Source: Natronorubrum thiooxidans
Lineage (GTDB): Archaea; Halobacteriota; Halobacteria; Halobacteriales; Natrialbaceae
Length of the DNA stretch: 64,000 nt
Assembly: GCF_900156475.1 (NCBI RefSeq)
Contig: NZ_FTNR01000013.1
Location: 1-64,000, forward strand
Direction: 5' to 3'
Below the pieces are notes generated by a model, which was not told the DNA's origin, did not search any database, and saw only the letters and a list, made by a program, of their open reading frames with translations. The translations under genes and the position numbers were made by a program. Positions 18,441 through 27,392 of the stretch are shown here, piece by piece. Numbering within the stretch: the stretch's first letter is position 1; each line of letters starts with the position of its first letter.

Positions 18441-19193
18441 ATGAACACAGACCAAAATATAGGGGTTGCAACGACCCGGAAGACGTTCGCAATTCTCGAA
18501 GTCCTCAAGGAAGAGGAAGGACTCACGATCACCGAGATTACACAGCGAACAGACCTGACTAAGAGCACCATCTATCGACACCTAAAGACGCTCTCCGAGA
18601 TGGGGTACGTGATCGAACGGGACGATGGCTTCTACATCGGTCTACGGTTGCTTGAGATCGGTGAAAAAACTCGAAACCGCGAGGCGGGATACACGATTGC
18701 AAAACGCAAAGTGTTCGAGCTCGGGCAGGAAACCGACGAGCGGGCGCTATTTTTTGTTGAGGAAGACCTCGATGGAGTCTATCTCCATCGCTACGGCAGT
18801 CTGTCGGAGACGATGATTGGTAAACGCCGACCGCTTCACTCATTGGCGTCAGGCAAAGTCATTCTCGCAGCGTGGGACGACGACAAGGTCGATCAGTACA
18901 TCGCGGAGAAGGGCCTCACTGAATACACATCCAACACGACTACAGATCCCGATTCGCTATATGAAGAACTCAACCACATTCGCGAGCAGGGATACGCTGT
19001 TAACAACGAGGAGTACATGGACGGCCTCTGTGGAGTCTCCGTCCCAGTTTACACGCCCGAGAATGAACTACTCGGTGCACTCGGCGTATTCGGACCCACG
19101 AGTCGGTTCAAAGACAAGTATATGCGAAACGAGCTGGTTGATCGGCTGTGGGACAAGGCCGGAGAAGTCAAAGTCACCATCGCATACGGATAG
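18441..19193 (+). CDS. IclR-family transcriptional regulator
   Basis: 250 residues. The N-terminal winged helix-turn-helix (TRKTFAILEVLKEEEGLTIT, then TKSTIYRHLKTLSEMGYV) occupies about residues 10-75, followed by the IclR effector domain (LFFVEEDLDGVYLHRYGS, RRPLHSLASGKVILA, GLCGVSVPVY). The effector domain binds small organic acids or CoA-related ligands in characterised members. Its place beside the acyl-CoA synthetase and beta-oxidation genes suggests control of that cluster. Direct repeats in its upstream region are candidate binding sites. Confidence 0.92.
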   Translation: MNTDQNIGVATTRKTFAILEVLKEEEGLTITEITQRTDLTKSTIYRHLKTLSEMGYVIERDDGFYIGLRLLEIGEKTRNREAGYTIAKRKVFELGQETDERALFFVEEDLDGVYLHRYGSLSETMIGKRRPLHSLASGKVILAAWDDDKVDQYIAEKGLTEYTSNTTTDPDSLYEELNHIREQGYAVNNEEYMDGLCGVSVPVYTPENELLGALGVFGPTSRFKDKYMRNELVDRLWDKAGEVKVTIAYG

Positions 19194-20337
19194 TGAAAAG
19201 AGACACTTGAGAATCTGCACTACTCAGAGGACTTGTGCGACGTCTTTTGCTATATGAAACAGAGCTGGTCGCTAACAGTGGTCGTTCTCCTCGAGGAAGC
19301 GTAACCGGTTTGCACCGTATTCGATAGTTTTACACCCATACTATTGTATAGGACAGTGCCGAATCACATGCTGAGAATTCACAATGTGAAATGTCGTCAT
19401 TCACCAGTACGGGACCTCGGATCATAATCGGAAATGATCAAGGGTGGTGAACCCACCAACGGTACAGTACTGAACAAAGCGGCAGAGATCACGATCAGGT
19501 AAGTCACATCGTCTATCCAGGGTTCTCATTGAATCGAGGAGACCGATCATAAGCGTAGAGTTTCCCGTGTAGCACATCAGGAATCGAAGATTCCGGCGGC
19601 CGGCAAAGCCCTGGTGGGGCCCCTATTAATCAGATTACTGTTATAATAGCTGGCAACTGACCTTGGGAATATAACACAATAGACATGGGCTCAAACCAAT
19701 ACGTGAGACCGCAGTCCTCGGACGGCAAGGTACCGATCCAGCCACCACGTTCTTGCATCGATCAATGGAGAAGTACGACCGCTTCGACACGATATTTCTT
19801 GTTGACAGCTACGGATATCCGAGTTCAGCCTCTCGATGAGGATCGTGCAGTTCGCTCGATTATATCGACTAAACTTTGATCGAAAAATGCTTTCATAGCC
19901 TTTAGCTACGGATTGGATGCTTCAACAACTCCTGAGGTGGGTAGTCGGATGAGCGTCAGAGAATAGTTTGAACAGTTTACCCACTACTATAACAGACAAT
20001 AATCGTACCAGTCACTCAGCAGATAGACAGTAGTAGAGGTGCTAAACTGGACCGTGTTTTTTCGTCTATGGTACCGCCTGACTGAAAACAACACTCTATC
20101 GGTACGACCTCTGATTTCGACGCGAACCCCGCGGAAATCGAAACGCCGTTGAATCCGCCCTCGAGAGACAAAATTCGAATCGATCTGTTTGGAAATCGTG
20201 TTCGGTTCGAACCCGACGAGCAAGCGAAAAAGCCGGTTTCGGAACCACTCTCGGTCGTGACTTCGAGGGCGTATCCGTCCCGCTTTCGTCGTCTCGTGAC
20301 TGCCTTTCCACCGCTCCAGACGGATATGAATGTTCGC
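19194..20337. other. Long intergenic region with an IS remnant
   Basis: About 1.1 kb without an intact gene. The only recognisable content is the IS6-type transposase fragment at 19717-19995. The parts on either side, including a GC-rich patch near 19600, show nothing I can assign. The malate synthase gene ends at the right border. Confidence 0.55.
19717..19995 (+). pseudogene. IS6-family transposase remnant
   Basis: The stretch GTDPATTFLHRSMEKYDRFD followed by TIFLVDSYGYPSSASR matches the middle of haloarchaeal IS6-type DDE transposases. A TGA follows, then in the next frame SLDYID-stop-TLIEKCFHSL-stop-LRIG, and after another shift FEQFTHYYN, which is the family's usual C-terminal block. 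Multiple stops and frame changes show an old, inactive fragment. The 5' third of the gene and the terminal repeats were not found. Confidence 0.75.
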
Positions 20338-21648
20338 TTATCCGACAACTATTGCGCGTTCCACAATGTCCTCGCCGTACAGTTCCTCGAGATCCTCGTG
20401 TTGATCCGGACGGTTCTCGTACACGTCCTGAAACAGCGTAATGGGTGTCTGGGCTGCCTGATAGGTCGCCTCGTCCCACATTCGGTCGTTGCTGATCTCG
20501 ACTTCGATCCCATCGATAACCAGCGTTGCCGATCGTTCCATAGCGATTGCGCCCCTTCCAGCTTCCTTGGCTGCTTCGAACTCTTCCATCGAGTCAACGA
20601 TGTCGTTCAGACTCGGGATATACGACGTCAGGTCCAGCAACGCTTCGGACAGTTCGTCTCCGTCGAGGTCGCGCTCGTTGCTGCCGATGTGGAGTCGATA
20701 CTGGTCGTCATCTGTCTCTTCGAGTTCGACCCTATCGCCTTCGTACACGTAGCGACCGTCTTCCTCGTTGAGTTCGACCTCACGGCCGTTGGCCTCGAGA
20801 AGCCAGCTGCCGGTCTTCGGGGGCAACGGCGACTTGTTCGCTTCCACGACCTGCCCGGGGGTCAGCGACCAGATGCCGAGCATGCCTTTCGCCTGATTGT
20901 CGGTCATACGCTCGTGGTAGCCCTCGACGTCACGGATATCGTCGTACGGCCCGTCGACGGCGATCAGGCCGGCCGCACTCGCACCGCGGGAGGTATTGTG
21001 TCGTAGCTCCGGCCACGGCGGGAGTTCGCCAGTGGGCGTGATCGCTCGCATATCCTTGGTGTAGTCGACCTCGCCATCCACGAGGAGGAACAGCCGCTCG
21101 AGGTTGTTTGCGGGCTTGCCCATCTCCTCGCGGAGGTCGCCAAGTGCCAGTTCGGCCTCGCCGCTTTCGACGATAACCGACATGGCCAGACTGCCTTCTT
21201 CCAGTCCGTGCTCGGTTTCCACGATGGTAATGAACTCGTCGGCTTTCTTCCAGTCATCGATGTCGCCGACTTCCGGGATCACGACGCCGTCGATGTGCTC
21301 GATGGCTCCGTTTTCGGGGTCGGCGAGTTCCATGATGTGCTGGAAGCCCTGATATCTGGTGGCGGGGCTGTCCCTGTGCCAGACCATACGGGGGTGGATC
21401 TCGCCCGGGTAGTCGGCACCGTGCTCCGAAATCACGTCGATGATGTTCTCGATTCCCTCATCGCGCATCGAGGGAGCCGTTGCATCTTCGTTGTCCGGGA
21501 CCCAGACGTCCGGAGCTTCCATTCCGCGAAGTTGGGCGGCGCCGCGAAGCATCTTGGCAGAATCGTCTTCTCCTTCGACTGCCGTTGGAGTGGTAAAGAA
21601 CGTCCGCACGAACTCCCGGTCGTGAAGATAGTCGGTGTGCGTACTCAT
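20338..21648 (-). CDS. aceB: Malate synthase (haloarchaeal type)
   Basis: 436 residues from MSTHTDYLHDREFV. It condenses glyoxylate with acetyl-CoA to malate. The N-terminus FVRTFFTTPTAVEGEDDSAK and the block APDVWVPDNEDATAPSMRDE match the short haloarchaeal malate synthase family, which is distantly related to citrate-lyase beta/HpcH proteins. No isocitrate lyase or methylaspartate-cycle gene is seen in the window. Placed after the beta-oxidation cluster, it would help cells live on acetyl-CoA. The IclR regulator upstream on the same strand is a plausible controller. An ATG four codons earlier is possible but less likely. Confidence 0.9.
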   Translation of the reverse strand: MSTHTDYLHDREFVRTFFTTPTAVEGEDDSAKMLRGAAQLRGMEAPDVWVPDNEDATAPSMRDEGIENIIDVISEHGADYPGEIHPRMVWHRDSPATRYQGFQHIMELADPENGAIEHIDGVVIPEVGDIDDWKKADEFITIVETEHGLEEGSLAMSVIVESGEAELALGDLREEMGKPANNLERLFLLVDGEVDYTKDMRAITPTGELPPWPELRHNTSRGASAAGLIAVDGPYDDIRDVEGYHERMTDNQAKGMLGIWSLTPGQVVEANKSPLPPKTGSWLLEANGREVELNEEDGRYVYEGDRVELEETDDDQYRLHIGSNERDLDGDELSEALLDLTSYIPSLNDIVDSMEEFEAAKEAGRGAIAMERSATLVIDGIEVEISNDRMWDEATYQAAQTPITLFQDVYENRPDQHEDLEELYGEDIVERAIVVG

Positions 21649-21810
21649 GAATGCAACCAACAGTATTACGTTCTAATATTAAAGTTGTTCGGTGACCCCG
21701 TCGGTAAATCGTTACAGCAGACCGTTTCAGTGGGACTTGCTGGTAACGTCCCCGATTGATGAGTTCTCACTGTCGACCGCTTCGACCGTCACGCCCTATG
21801 ATAGACGGGA

Positions 21811-22605
21811 CTAGACGTTGTATTTATTCAACTCGATAACGTTCACTGCTCGACGCAGCTGGCTGACGAACTCGTTTGACTCCCAGTCGTCATCGATTCG
21901 CGCCGTCGGGCCCGAAACGCTGATCGCGCCGATGATGTCCGAGTCGAATCTGATCGGCGCGGCGATACAGCGGAGTCCCTCCAGTCGTTCCTCGTCGTCG
22001 ACCGCGAAGCCGCGTTCCTGGGTCTGCTCGAGTTCCTCGAGGAGTGTCTCGCGAGACGTTATCGTCCGGGGTGTCACCTGGGGAAGGCCGTGCTGATCGA
22101 TGATTTCGCCAACCCGTTCCGTCGGGAGATGAGAGAGAATCGCTTTCCCGAACGCCGTACTGTGCATATGGTGGCGACAGCCGACGTACGTATCCAGATC
22201 GACCGCGTGCTCGCCTTTCGAACGACATAGATAGACACCCTTTCCATCTTCTTCGACGACGAGGTGGACCAACTCCCCCGACTTCTCGGCAATCTCCTTG
22301 ATCTTCGGTTCAGCAACTTTGTAGACGTCTTTTTCACCCCGGATCTGGCCACCGAGATCGAGGAATTTGAGACTGAGACGGTAGGTTTTGGTGTCGGCGT
22401 CTTTGATGACGTATCCGTGTTTTTCGAGTGTACTGAGATGATTGTGAACTGCACTTTTCCCCATCTCGAGTTCGTTCGACAGCGTTGTCAACCGCGCCTC
22501 CCCGAGTCGGTTAAGTTCCGCAATGAGTTGTAACGATTTCTCGGTCGTTCGGACAGGGTGTTTCGCCTGTTCTTCCATACGAGACGTAAATTCGTCGAAC
22601 GGCAT
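21811..22605 (-). CDS. IclR-family transcriptional regulator
   Basis: 264 residues (or 255 if the ATG at 22578, MEEQAKHPVRTTEKS, is used). The winged HTH is TTEKSLQLIAELNRLGEARL, then GKSAVHNHLSTLEKHGYV; the effector domain includes LVVEEDGKGVYLCRSKG, MHSTAFGKAILSHLP and GLRCIAAPIRFDSDIIGAIS. It lies 162 bp upstream of malate synthase on the same strand, so control of acetyl-CoA/glyoxylate metabolism is a reasonable inference. It is only moderately similar to the IclR protein at 18441. Confidence 0.9.
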   Translation of the reverse strand: MPFDEFTSRMEEQAKHPVRTTEKSLQLIAELNRLGEARLTTLSNELEMGKSAVHNHLSTLEKHGYVIKDADTKTYRLSLKFLDLGGQIRGEKDVYKVAEPKIKEIAEKSGELVHLVVEEDGKGVYLCRSKGEHAVDLDTYVGCRHHMHSTAFGKAILSHLPTERVGEIIDQHGLPQVTPRTITSRETLLEELEQTQERGFAVDDEERLEGLRCIAAPIRFDSDIIGAISVSGPTARIDDDWESNEFVSQLRRAVNVIELNKYNV

Positions 22606-23078
22606 AAGTATTGTTCTGATATAGAAAATCTCAGATACGTACCGACTCGAGCCACTATGGTGGTTTCACCGGCAAAACATCGGACGAGCACGGCGAACGG
22701 GTTCGTATTCGGTGTCAAATCGGTCTCGAACCGACTGTCCGTGGCAGCGGAATCAAAGACTGATCGAAACAACGTCACCCGCTTTTCAGGTAGCAGTCGT
22801 ATTCATATCTGTATGTCAATGTGAGCCGTGTTGACCAGTTATGCAGTCCGCCGCTTTCGATATCCGCCCGTTCTGGAATAGAGAACAACCAGTGGCTATC
22901 GCCCTTATACCGACCCTGTACGCGCAGATATTATTTAATGTTTTACAGACATACTTCTGTAATACATTTTTATCACCTGCCGTTACCCGACCACAGTTCT
23001 GAAATAGAGAACAGATGGTCACTGGCCGTCGGTGGACATTGGAGAACGCGACACTCCAGCATCGGTGTGAAATCCGTT
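22606..23078. other. Gap with paired repeats and a palindrome
   Basis: 473 bp without a gene. TTCTGGAATAGAGAACA at 22871-22887 and TTCTGAAATAGAGAACA at 22997-23013 form a direct repeat (one mismatch), followed by related GTGGCTATCG and GTCACTGGCC words. Between them lies the palindrome at 22943-22962. The arrangement suggests a small non-coding repeat element rather than a promoter. Confidence 0.5.
22943..22962. repeat. 20-bp palindrome, copy 2
   Basis: TTACAGACATACTTCTGTAA has perfect 7-bp outer arms (TTACAGA/TCTGTAA). It differs from the copy at 2099-2118 at only three positions, all in the inner region or one arm base. Confidence 0.5.
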
Positions 23079-23459
23079 TCAGTTGGGACTCTCGTCCAGG
23101 GACTCGACGAGTTCGACTTTCCGTCCGTCGGGATCGTAGACGAACGCTGTTCGAGCGCCAGCTTCAGGCTGATCGCCCGGCTCCTTCTCGATACCGTAGT
23201 GATCGATATCTTCGAAAACGGCGTCGACGTCGTCGACTCCGATCGCAAGGTGATCCCACGCCGTTCCCTGATCGAATTCCGCATCGTCAGTCGTGTCGGA
23301 AAGCTGGAGTTCGATCCCGTTGTTGTCCGCAATGTACCGATGGTTCGTTTCGCCATCCGGCGTTTCGAACCCCCAGCTCTCTTCGAAGCCGAACTGTTCG
23401 TAAAATTCGATCGTTTCGTCGGCGTCAGCGACATTGATATTGATATGGATGAGTTCCAT
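23079..23459 (-). CDS. VOC-superfamily (glyoxalase-like) protein
   Basis: 126 residues from the ATG at 23459 (MELIHININVADADETIEFY). One full glyoxalase/bleomycin-resistance unit is seen as two beta-alpha-beta-beta-beta halves: FYEQFGFEESWGFETPDGE and WDHLAIGVDDVDAVFEDIDH, ending FVYDPDGRKVELVE. Likely metal ligands are His5, Glu53 (GIELQL) and His72, with Glu near the C-terminus. This length and pattern resemble lactoylglutathione-lyase-type proteins; the substrate is unknown. The frame's upstream extension to 23645 is non-coding in character. It faces away from the dehydrogenase at 23727. Confidence 0.85.
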   Translation of the reverse strand: MELIHININVADADETIEFYEQFGFEESWGFETPDGETNHRYIADNNGIELQLSDTTDDAEFDQGTAWDHLAIGVDDVDAVFEDIDHYGIEKEPGDQPEAGARTAFVYDPDGRKVELVESLDESPN

Positions 23460-23513
23460 ACCCAGTCTGGGTACGACCATCTTCTTAAATTCATCGGCGG
23501 TCGAGGCGGATAC

Positions 23514-23532
23514 CCCGACCCTTGAGGTCGGG
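23514..23532. repeat. GC-rich hairpin CCCGACC-CTTGA-GGTCGGG
   Basis: Perfect 7-bp arms around a 5-base loop, just upstream of the VOC gene and about 195 bp before the dehydrogenase. It is not followed by a T-run in either direction, so a simple terminator is doubtful. It resembles the stem-loops at ends of IS200/IS605-type elements, and may be a leftover end. Confidence 0.45.
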
Positions 23533-23726
23533 ATTATTGACTGATCAGTAGGGATTGTGGACTGCTGTGTCAAATAACGTGGTTGCGCCGTTGATTGAAG
23601 TTGCATACAGCGCCAACGGACATGGTGTTCGAACTCCTGAATCATACGTTATCAGTTTGTACATCAACTGTCAGATATGGAAATAACGACAGTATTTATA
23701 ATAATTGATGTGGAAAGAAGAACTCA

Positions 23727-26717
23727 ATGGCGGTTGAAAACACACGAGACGATCCACACAGCTACGAAGCGTTTCGGGAGACACTCGAGTATGACGATAG
23801 CGACGTGAGTGAGTACGCCGACCTCGCGAACGATCTACGAGCAGTCATCAAGGGCGACGTTCGCTTCGACGAATACGCCCAGGTGTTGTACGCGACCGAC
23901 GGCAGTATCTATCAAGCACGACCTGCGGGGGCCGTACTCCCTCGCGATACTGAAGATGTGCGAAATGCCGTTCGTGTCGCAGCCAAACACGACGTACCGG
24001 TCATCGCACGCGGGGCCGGTTCGTCGCTTGGCGGACAGACAGTCGGCCCAGGCTGTGTCGTGCTCGATCTTTCGACCTATATGGACGATATTCTCGAGGT
24101 CGACGTCGACCGACGGCGGGCACGGGTCCAGCCGGGAGTCGTCCAGGACCACTTCGACGAACACGCTGCACAGTACGGGCTCAAGTTCGCCCCGGACCCC
24201 GCCTCGTCGAACCGCGCGACGATCGGCGGTGGAATCGGCAACAATTCGACCGGTGCACACTCGGTCCGGTACGGAATCACCGACGCCTACACCGAGGAGC
24301 TGAACGTCGTTCTCGCCGACGGCTCACTTATTCACACACGCGAGATCGTCCTCGACTCCGAGGAGTGGGACGACGTCGTGTCGAAAGACGACCGCGAAGC
24401 GGCTATCTATCGGACCGTTCGCACGCTCGTCGAGGAGAACGCCGACGAGATCGAGGCGCGGTACTCGGATCTCAAGCGAAACGTTTCTGGATACAACCTC
24501 GACAGAGTGATCTACGAAAACGAGAACAGGCAGACGGTCATCAACCTCTCGAAGCTGTTCGTCGGTGCCGAGTCCACCCTCGGCGTGATCGTCGAGGCCG
24601 AGATCAGTCTCGTGTCGCTTCCCGAGGAGACGGCGCTCGTCCTCTACTGTTTCGAGGATCTGATCGAGGCGCTCGAGGCGGTTCCCGAAGCCCTCGAGTT
24701 CGATCCCAGCGCGGTCGAGCTGATGGACAGCGAGGTGTTCAGGCTCGCACGGGGATCGGAACAGTTCGCCCGGTATGAGGAGCCGATCCCCAACGGGACA
24801 GAGGCGGCGCTGATGCTTGAGTTCGACTCGGAATGCTTCGACGACCTCGAGGAGCCAATCGGCCGGACGAACGCCCACTTCGTCGACGAGGGCGACGCCT
24901 TTGAGGCCCTCGAGGCCTACACCGAGGAGGCGCAGGCAAAGCTCTGGAAGCTTCGCAAAGCGGCGATTCCGCTGTTGATGAGCCTGGACGGCGATCCGAA
25001 GCCGTATCCGTTTATCGAGGACGCGACGGTCCCGCCGGAAGAACTCGCCGAGTACGTCCAGCAGTTCATGGACGTCCTCGAGGCCCACGACACGTCCGCT
25101 GCCTACTTCGCTCACGCGGGCAGTGGGACGCTCCACATCCGCCCCATTCTCAACCTGAAAGCGGACGAAGGGATCCAGGCGATGCAGTCGATCACCGAGG
25201 ACGTGACCGACCTCGTCCTTGAGCACAACGGCTCGTTCTCCGGGGAACACGGCGACGGACTCGCGCGAACGGCGTTCAATCCGAAGATGTACGGCGACGA
25301 GCTCTGGGACGCGTTCAAGAAGGTCAAGACGGTCTTCGACCCCGACTGGCGAATGAATCCCGGAAAGGTCGTCTACACCGATGAGGATCCGACGGACATG
25401 CGCGAGCACCTGCGGTACGGGGATGGGTACACCTCGATCGAGCCCCAGACGAAACTGGATTTCTCCGCGGAAGGCGGATTCTCGCAGTTGGTAGAGCTGT
25501 GCAACGGCTGTGGGACCTGTCGGCAGACCGACGACGTGATGTGTCCAACCTATCGCGGGATGAACGACGAGATCGCGACGACCCGCGGCCGGGCGAACAT
25601 GCTTCGGGCGGCGATCTCCGGCGAGATCCCCGAAGAGGAGATGTACTCTAAACGCTTCCAGGAGGAAGTCCTTGATCTCTGTGTCGGCTGCAAGGGCTGT
25701 AAGAGCGACTGCCCGACCGGCGTCGACCTGGCGAAGCTCAAAGCCGAAACCAAGTACCAGTACTACGAGCGCGACGGGATCGGGCTCCGAGAGCGACTGT
25801 TCGGCAACATCGATACGCTCTCGAGGCTCGGAAGCGCGCTGGCACCGCTCTCGAACGTCGGGCAGAAGCTGCCGGGAAGCCGCCTCATAATGGAGAACAT
25901 CGCCGGGATCGCTCCCGAGCGAACCCTCCCCTCGTTCAAGCGAGAGTCCCTCCAGCAGTGGTATGCAACGCGTGGGTCGCGAGTGAGTCCAGCGGCAGCC
26001 GACCGGAAGGTGGTGTTGTTCCCCGACACGTACACGAACTACTGCCATCCTCGAGCCGGGAAAGCCGCGATCCGTGTGCTCGAGTCCGCTGGTGTCCACG
26101 TCGAAATCCCCGATGACCTCGCCCCGAGCGGTCGGGCGGCGTACTCGGTGGGGATGCTCGATGCGGCCGAGGAGCGTGCCCGGACGAACATCGACGTGTT
26201 CACCGAGTATATCGAAGCCGGGTACGAAATCGTCGCCATCGAGCCGTCCGACGCGGTGGTGTTCCAAGACGAGTACCTCGATCTGGTGACCACGGCAGAT
26301 GCGGAAACGGTCGCGACACACACGTACGGCATCAGTGAATACCTGGACACGTATCGACTCATCGAGCGGCTCCCGTTCGATGAGACGGACGAGACCCTCT
26401 CGTATCACGGCCACTGTCATCAAAAGGCGACTGGGAAGGACCACCACGCTGTCGGCGTGTTACGGCGCGCCGGCTATGCAGTCGATCCGATCGACTCCAG
26501 TTGCTGTGGCATGGCCGGCTCGTTCGGCTACGAAACCGAACACTACGCCCTCTCGAAGACACTCGGCGAGCAACTCGACGAGAAACTTGAGGACAGCGGT
26601 GGCTCACCGGTTGCACCGGGCGCATCCTGCCGGAGTCAGATCCGCGACGGAGACACACGGGAGGAGAAGCCACCCCACCCGATCGAGAAGGTGAACGAAC
26701 TGCTCACATCTCCCTAG
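23727..26717 (+). CDS. FAD-linked oxidase / Fe-S protein, D-lactate dehydrogenase-type fusion
   Basis: 996 residues combining GlcD-like and GlcF-like parts. The FAD_binding_4 domain is at about 55-270 (IARGAGSSLGGQTVGPG; NRATIGGGIGNNSTGAHS), and the FAD-oxidase C-terminal domain at about 300-545 (AHAGSGTLHIRP; FSGEHGDGLART). Two [4Fe-4S] motifs follow: CNGCGTC at 592 with a later CP, and CVGCKGCKSDCP at 652. CCG domains include HGHCHQKATG near 895 and SSCCGMAGSFGYE near 925. This is the haloarchaeal D-lactate (or other 2-hydroxyacid) dehydrogenase architecture, feeding electrons to the respiratory chain. The lactate permease remnant right behind it supports lactate. A single gene, with an AT-rich promoter at 23640-23715. 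Confidence 0.9.
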   Translation: MAVENTRDDPHSYEAFRETLEYDDSDVSEYADLANDLRAVIKGDVRFDEYAQVLYATDGSIYQARPAGAVLPRDTEDVRNAVRVAAKHDVPVIARGAGSSLGGQTVGPGCVVLDLSTYMDDILEVDVDRRRARVQPGVVQDHFDEHAAQYGLKFAPDPASSNRATIGGGIGNNSTGAHSVRYGITDAYTEELNVVLADGSLIHTREIVLDSEEWDDVVSKDDREAAIYRTVRTLVEENADEIEARYSDLKRNVSGYNLDRVIYENENRQTVINLSKLFVGAESTLGVIVEAEISLVSLPEETALVLYCFEDLIEALEAVPEALEFDPSAVELMDSEVFRLARGSEQFARYEEPIPNGTEAALMLEFDSECFDDLEEPIGRTNAHFVDEGDAFEALEAYTEEAQAKLWKLRKAAIPLLMSLDGDPKPYPFIEDATVPPEELAEYVQQFMDVLEAHDTSAAYFAHAGSGTLHIRPILNLKADEGIQAMQSITEDVTDLVLEHNGSFSGEHGDGLARTAFNPKMYGDELWDAFKKVKTVFDPDWRMNPGKVVYTDEDPTDMREHLRYGDGYTSIEPQTKLDFSAEGGFSQLVELCNGCGTCRQTDDVMCPTYRGMNDEIATTRGRANMLRAAISGEIPEEEMYSKRFQEEVLDLCVGCKGCKSDCPTGVDLAKLKAETKYQYYERDGIGLRERLFGNIDTLSRLGSALAPLSNVGQKLPGSRLIMENIAGIAPERTLPSFKRESLQQWYATRGSRVSPAAADRKVVLFPDTYTNYCHPRAGKAAIRVLESAGVHVEIPDDLAPSGRAAYSVGMLDAAEERARTNIDVFTEYIEAGYEIVAIEPSDAVVFQDEYLDLVTTADAETVATHTYGISEYLDTYRLIERLPFDETDETLSYHGHCHQKATGKDHHAVGVLRRAGYAVDPIDSSCCGMAGSFGYETEHYALSKTLGEQLDEKLEDSGGSPVAPGASCRSQIRDGDTREEKPPHPIEKVNELLTSP

Positions 26718-27010
26718 TCGACGTGCCGGAGACGCTGATTCGAGCCGGCGCGTTCGATCGGATCAACGAAGGGCCGAAACGATCAGCGACAACTACCGGG
26801 TACAGATCGTCCTGGTCGGCTTCTTCCTTGTGACGTTCATCGAGGTGCAGCAGGGTTTGGAATTACCCACAGCGGTTGTCGCGCCGCTCTACTGGCGCTC
26901 GAATTCCCGGCACTTGCCGCCGTGGTCGCAGTGCTGATCGGTCACATTATTGCCGTCACGTACGGTGCGGTCGGAACGCCGATTATCATTGGAATAAACA
27001 TATCGAGATG
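26718..27010 (+). pseudogene. lctP: L-lactate permease (LctP) remnant
   Basis: Directly after the dehydrogenase stop, pieces of a lactate permease appear in successive frames: AGAFDRINEGPKR, then ISDNYRVQIVLVGFFLVTFI, then LALEFPALAAVVAVLIGH and IIAVTYGAVGTPIIIGINI. These follow the order of the middle of LctP, including its characteristic small-residue membrane helix and GAxGTP block. The GAAGFGTP-like segment is damaged, both ends are missing and there are at least two frameshifts. The rest of the gene has been deleted or replaced by the AT-rich sequence that follows. Confidence 0.75.
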
Positions 27011-27392
27011 TTTTAATCACGCTCCACTTTCGTCATAATAGTGTACGAACTAAACAAGACGTCTACTAACGATCGATCCCATGAGCTAGGGACACGACCA
27101 ACTCTTGTGTGAATGTTAAAACTATTTTTTCGATTCAATATCATCCAATATAGTCGATATAACCGCTTAATTTCGAGAGAAAAAATAGCTGTCCAGACCT
27201 ATCGACGTGAGATTCAGGTTCTCGATGGGTCGATACAGAGAATTCTGTGTCAAGTTCTCTTGTACTATTTATACAAAATTGATGGTGACTGTATTCTTAC
27301 CAATAGTGACCGACAACAGCTGTGGCAGCATCAAGACTGGCAGTTCTGGTTGGCTCACGAAATATCTCTTTAGAAAAGCGTCAATGGCGGAG
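27011..27392. other. AT-rich gap, no gene
   Basis: About 380 bp markedly richer in A and T than the flanks, with no frame of coding character and no repeat that I could identify. It lies at the broken 3' end of the permease remnant and the end of the oxidoreductase gene, so it may be inserted or decayed DNA. Confidence 0.45.

Noticed and set aside
24324-26447. 707-codon open frame on the strand opposite the FAD/Fe-S dehydrogenase
   Set aside because: It mirrors the codon bias of the real gene, is rich in Arg/Val/Leu/His, has no motif, and the plus-strand protein carries many exact family motifs.
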